Assembly (NCBI RefSeq): GCF_039541915.1
Contig: NZ_BAABHD010000028.1
Coordinates: 73,830-137,829, forward strand
Source of the DNA: Nibrella saemangeumensis
GTDB taxonomy: Bacteria > Bacteroidota > Bacteroidia > Cytophagales > Spirosomataceae
Length of the DNA: 64,000 bases
Direction: 5' to 3'
In this document: positions 62,104 to 64,000 of the stretch, piece after piece
How the letters are laid out: every line of letters starts with the position of its first letter
Numbering within the stretch: position 1 is the stretch's first letter
Position numbers and translations under genes: made by a program
Notes under the pieces: model-generated
Told to the model about the DNA's origin: nothing
Databases searched by the model: none
What the model saw: only the letters and a program-made list of their open reading frames with translations

Positions 62104-63735
62104 ATGACATACGGATTTTATAATGTTCCGGTGCCGGTCAACGAACCCATCAAGGAATACCGACCGGGCTCACCGGAGCGTGAGAACCTTAAAAAGGCAT
62201 TGGCTGAACTACGTTCCCGGGAAGAAGATATTCCCATGTACATAAACGGGGCGGAGGTTCGTACCGGAAAAACCATCAGACTTGCCCCCCCGCATGATCA
62301 CCAGCACACACTAGCTTACTTTCACGAGGGCGACGCGCAGCACGTTCAACAGGCCATTGATGCTGCTCTCCAGGCAAAGGAGGCCTGGGCAGCTATGTCC
62401 TGGGAGCACAGGGCCAGCATTTTCCTGAAAGCCGCAGAACTCATTGCCGGACCGTACCGGGCCAAAATTAATGCGGCAACCATGCTGGGCCAATCAAAGA
62501 ATGTCTACCAGGCTGAGATTGATTCAGCCTGCGAACTCATTGACTTTTTGCGGTTCAATGCCTACTTCATGACGAAGATTTACCAACAGCAGCCCAACTC
62601 GTCGCCCGGCGTCTGGAACCGTCAGGAATACCGTCCGCTCGAAGGATTTATCTTCGCGTTAACACCCTTCAATTTCACAGCTATAGCGGGGAACCTACCA
62701 GCCGCGCCGGCAATGATGGGAAACACGATAGTCTGGAAACCAGCCTATCAGCAAATTTATTCGGCAAAGGTTATCATGGACGTCTTCCAGGAAGCAGGCC
62801 TACCCAATGGCGTTATAAATCTTATTTATGTAGATGGCCCCCTGGCGGGCGAAGTCATTTTCAATCATGCAGACTTTGGAGGTATTCATTTTACAGGTAG
62901 TACTAAAGTCTTTCAGAATATTTGGGGAATCATTGGCAGCACCATACATAAGTACCGCTCGTATCCCAGAATAGTAGGAGAGACAGGGGGGAAAGACTTC
63001 GTTCTGGTGCATGAGTCAGCAGATGTAGAAGAAGTTGTCGTCGCCCTGATACGGGGAGCCTTTGAATACCAAGGACAGAAGTGTTCAGCAGCATCACGGG
63101 CCTATATTCCGTCAACTATGTGGCCACAATTAAAAGAAAGGCTTGTTGCTGAACTGGCTACCTGCAAAATGGGCGGGGTAGAAGATTTTACGAACTTCAT
63201 CAACGCCGTTATCGATGAGCGCTCTTTTGGTAAAATAGCCCGTTACATCGACGAAGCTAAAAACAATGAAGGTGTTGAGATAATCGCCGGCGGAGGCTAT
63301 GATGACTCAAAAGGCTATTTTGTTGAGCCTACTGTCCTTCGGGTAAGTGATCCTGCTTACCAGACCATGTGTGAAGAGATATTCGGTCCGGTGTTATCAA
63401 TATATGTCTATAAACCGGAGGAGTTCGATGAGGTAATAAAGCTCGTAGATCAAACATCTCCTTATGCACTCACGGGGTCAATATTTGCTAAAGAAAGAGA
63501 AGTAATTGATAAAGTTACAAAACTGCTTTGGCATGCGGCAGGCAATTTCTACATCAATGATAAGCCAACCGGCGCGGTTGTAGGTCAGCAACCTTTTGGA
63601 GGAGCCAGAGGATCAGGGACCAACGACAAAGCAGGTTCGCTGCTCAACCTCTTGCGCTGGGTTTCTGCCCGAACGATTAAGGAAACGTTTGTGCCACCGA
63701 GACAGATCAGTTATCCCTTTATGCAGGCGGAATAA
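62104..63735 (+). CDS. pruA: L-glutamate gamma-semialdehyde (delta-1-pyrroline-5-carboxylate) dehydrogenase
   Basis: This NAD-dependent aldehyde dehydrogenase oxidises glutamate gamma-semialdehyde to glutamate, the last step of proline breakdown. The 543-residue length and the motifs fit the monofunctional PruA group: ALTPFNFTAIAGNLPAAPAM (about 185-204), the catalytic Glu293 in VGETGGKDF, the catalytic Cys327 in YQGQKCSAASRAYIP, and NFYINDKPTGAVVGQQPFGG near the C-terminus. It lacks the PutA proline dehydrogenase domain, so that enzyme must be encoded elsewhere. An rRNA operon promoter begins 27 bp after its stop. Confidence 0.95.
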   Translation: MTYGFYNVPVPVNEPIKEYRPGSPERENLKKALAELRSREEDIPMYINGAEVRTGKTIRLAPPHDHQHTLAYFHEGDAQHVQQAIDAALQAKEAWAAMSWEHRASIFLKAAELIAGPYRAKINAATMLGQSKNVYQAEIDSACELIDFLRFNAYFMTKIYQQQPNSSPGVWNRQEYRPLEGFIFALTPFNFTAIAGNLPAAPAMMGNTIVWKPAYQQIYSAKVIMDVFQEAGLPNGVINLIYVDGPLAGEVIFNHADFGGIHFTGSTKVFQNIWGIIGSTIHKYRSYPRIVGETGGKDFVLVHESADVEEVVVALIRGAFEYQGQKCSAASRAYIPSTMWPQLKERLVAELATCKMGGVEDFTNFINAVIDERSFGKIARYIDEAKNNEGVEIIAGGGYDDSKGYFVEPTVLRVSDPAYQTMCEEIFGPVLSIYVYKPEEFDEVIKLVDQTSPYALTGSIFAKEREVIDKVTKLLWHAAGNFYINDKPTGAVVGQQPFGGARGSGTNDKAGSLLNLLRWVSARTIKETFVPPRQISYPFMQAE

Positions 63736-63762
63736 AATTCTTAAAAACTTTTGAAGAGGGTC

Positions 63763-63793
63763 TTGACAAACGGAAAATAACCTACTACCTTTG
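63763..63793 (+). promoter_or_regulatory. rRNA operon promoter
   Basis: TTGACA at 63763-63768 and TACCTTTG at 63786-63793 match the Bacteroidota -33/-7 consensus, with 20 nt between TTG and TA. The box is followed by GCAGTCC, as at many Bacteroidota stable-RNA promoters. Confidence 0.88.
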
Positions 63794-63799
63794 CAGTCC

Positions 63800-63947
63800 A
63801 ATTCAATGAAACAGGCCAACAACGGTTGGCCGCCGACCCGAAAGGGAAGAAGTTCTTTGACGTATTGACATCAATAATTAGCACTATTTAAGGCCATAAG
63901 ACAGCCCTTTTTGGGGCAAGCAGTCGTGAGACTGCATATTACTATTT
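63800..63947 (+). promoter_or_regulatory. rRNA operon leader
   Basis: The region contains a GGCCAAC/GTTGGCC hairpin (63812-63829), the sequence GTTCTTTGACGTATTGACAT typical of Bacteroidota rRNA leaders and possibly a boxA-type antitermination signal, and a GCAGTC/GACTGC hairpin (about 63920-63935) that probably belongs to the 16S processing stem. Confidence 0.6.

Positions 63948-64000
<53 letters not shown>

Overview
The window is a chromosomal segment of a Bacteroidota bacterium, most likely order Cytophagales and close to Spirosoma and its relatives. This rests on several signs: promoters with the Bacteroidota -7 box TAnnTTTG, type IX secretion and gliding genes (PorP/SprF, a CHU_C-type C-terminal domain, GldJ), carboxypeptidase-regulatory-like TonB receptors, Bacteroidota-restricted families (DUF4292, DUF4175), and a 16S rRNA 5' end typical of the phylum. 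GC content looks moderate (about 50 percent by eye). I see no insertion sequence, prophage or CRISPR array; the content is almost all housekeeping and envelope biology.

Layout. 1-7.9 kb: end of a sensor kinase, an RluA-type pseudouridine synthase, a Dabb protein, an envelope operon (TPR protein, DUF4292 lipoprotein, EnvC-like protein), then panB with a second RluA-type enzyme. 7.9-11.3 kb: a small membrane protein facing a 25-bp perfect bidirectional terminator, then a His-rich membrane protein and a TonB receptor that may form a metal-uptake pair. 11.4-18.8 kb: mutL, two rhomboids, dxs, aspartate kinase. 18.8-23.8 kb: a PorP/SprF gene divergent from a 1225-residue type-B T9SS cargo protein. 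23.9-28.8 kb: ruvB, an ArsR regulator, an EamA transporter, der and era. 28.9-29.2 kb: tRNA-fMet and tRNA-Pro. 29.3-37.5 kb: a secreted zinc metalloprotease, two tandem M1 peptidases whose 3' thirds look homogenised, and a HupE/UreJ protein. 37.7-41.5 kb: a trans-sulfuration enzyme and a TonB receptor under a TPP riboswitch. 41.6-44.6 kb: a ring-cleaving dioxygenase and esterase pair, a muconolactone-isomerase-like protein and a barnase/barstar pair. 44.7-58.4 kb: mfd, gldJ, comF, a DUF4175 protein, mnmG, a methyltransferase and an Ig-like lipoprotein. 58.4-58.9 kb: a dense cluster of DnaA boxes that I read as oriC, with a parS-like site 4.5 kb away in front of mnmG. 58.9-64 kb: a TPR protein, thrC, pruA and the promoter, leader and first bases of an rRNA operon.

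The two most informative non-coding signals are the origin region (DnaA boxes, parS-like site, mnmG, nearby rRNA operon) and a set of intergenic hairpins made of degenerate 7-bp tandem units (9-bp in one case). The hairpin copies differ in sequence but share one architecture, and I know of no functional description of them in this lineage. A putative attenuated leader before era, and promoters whose -7 box lies only 3-4 nt before a start codon, are further regulatory points worth checking.
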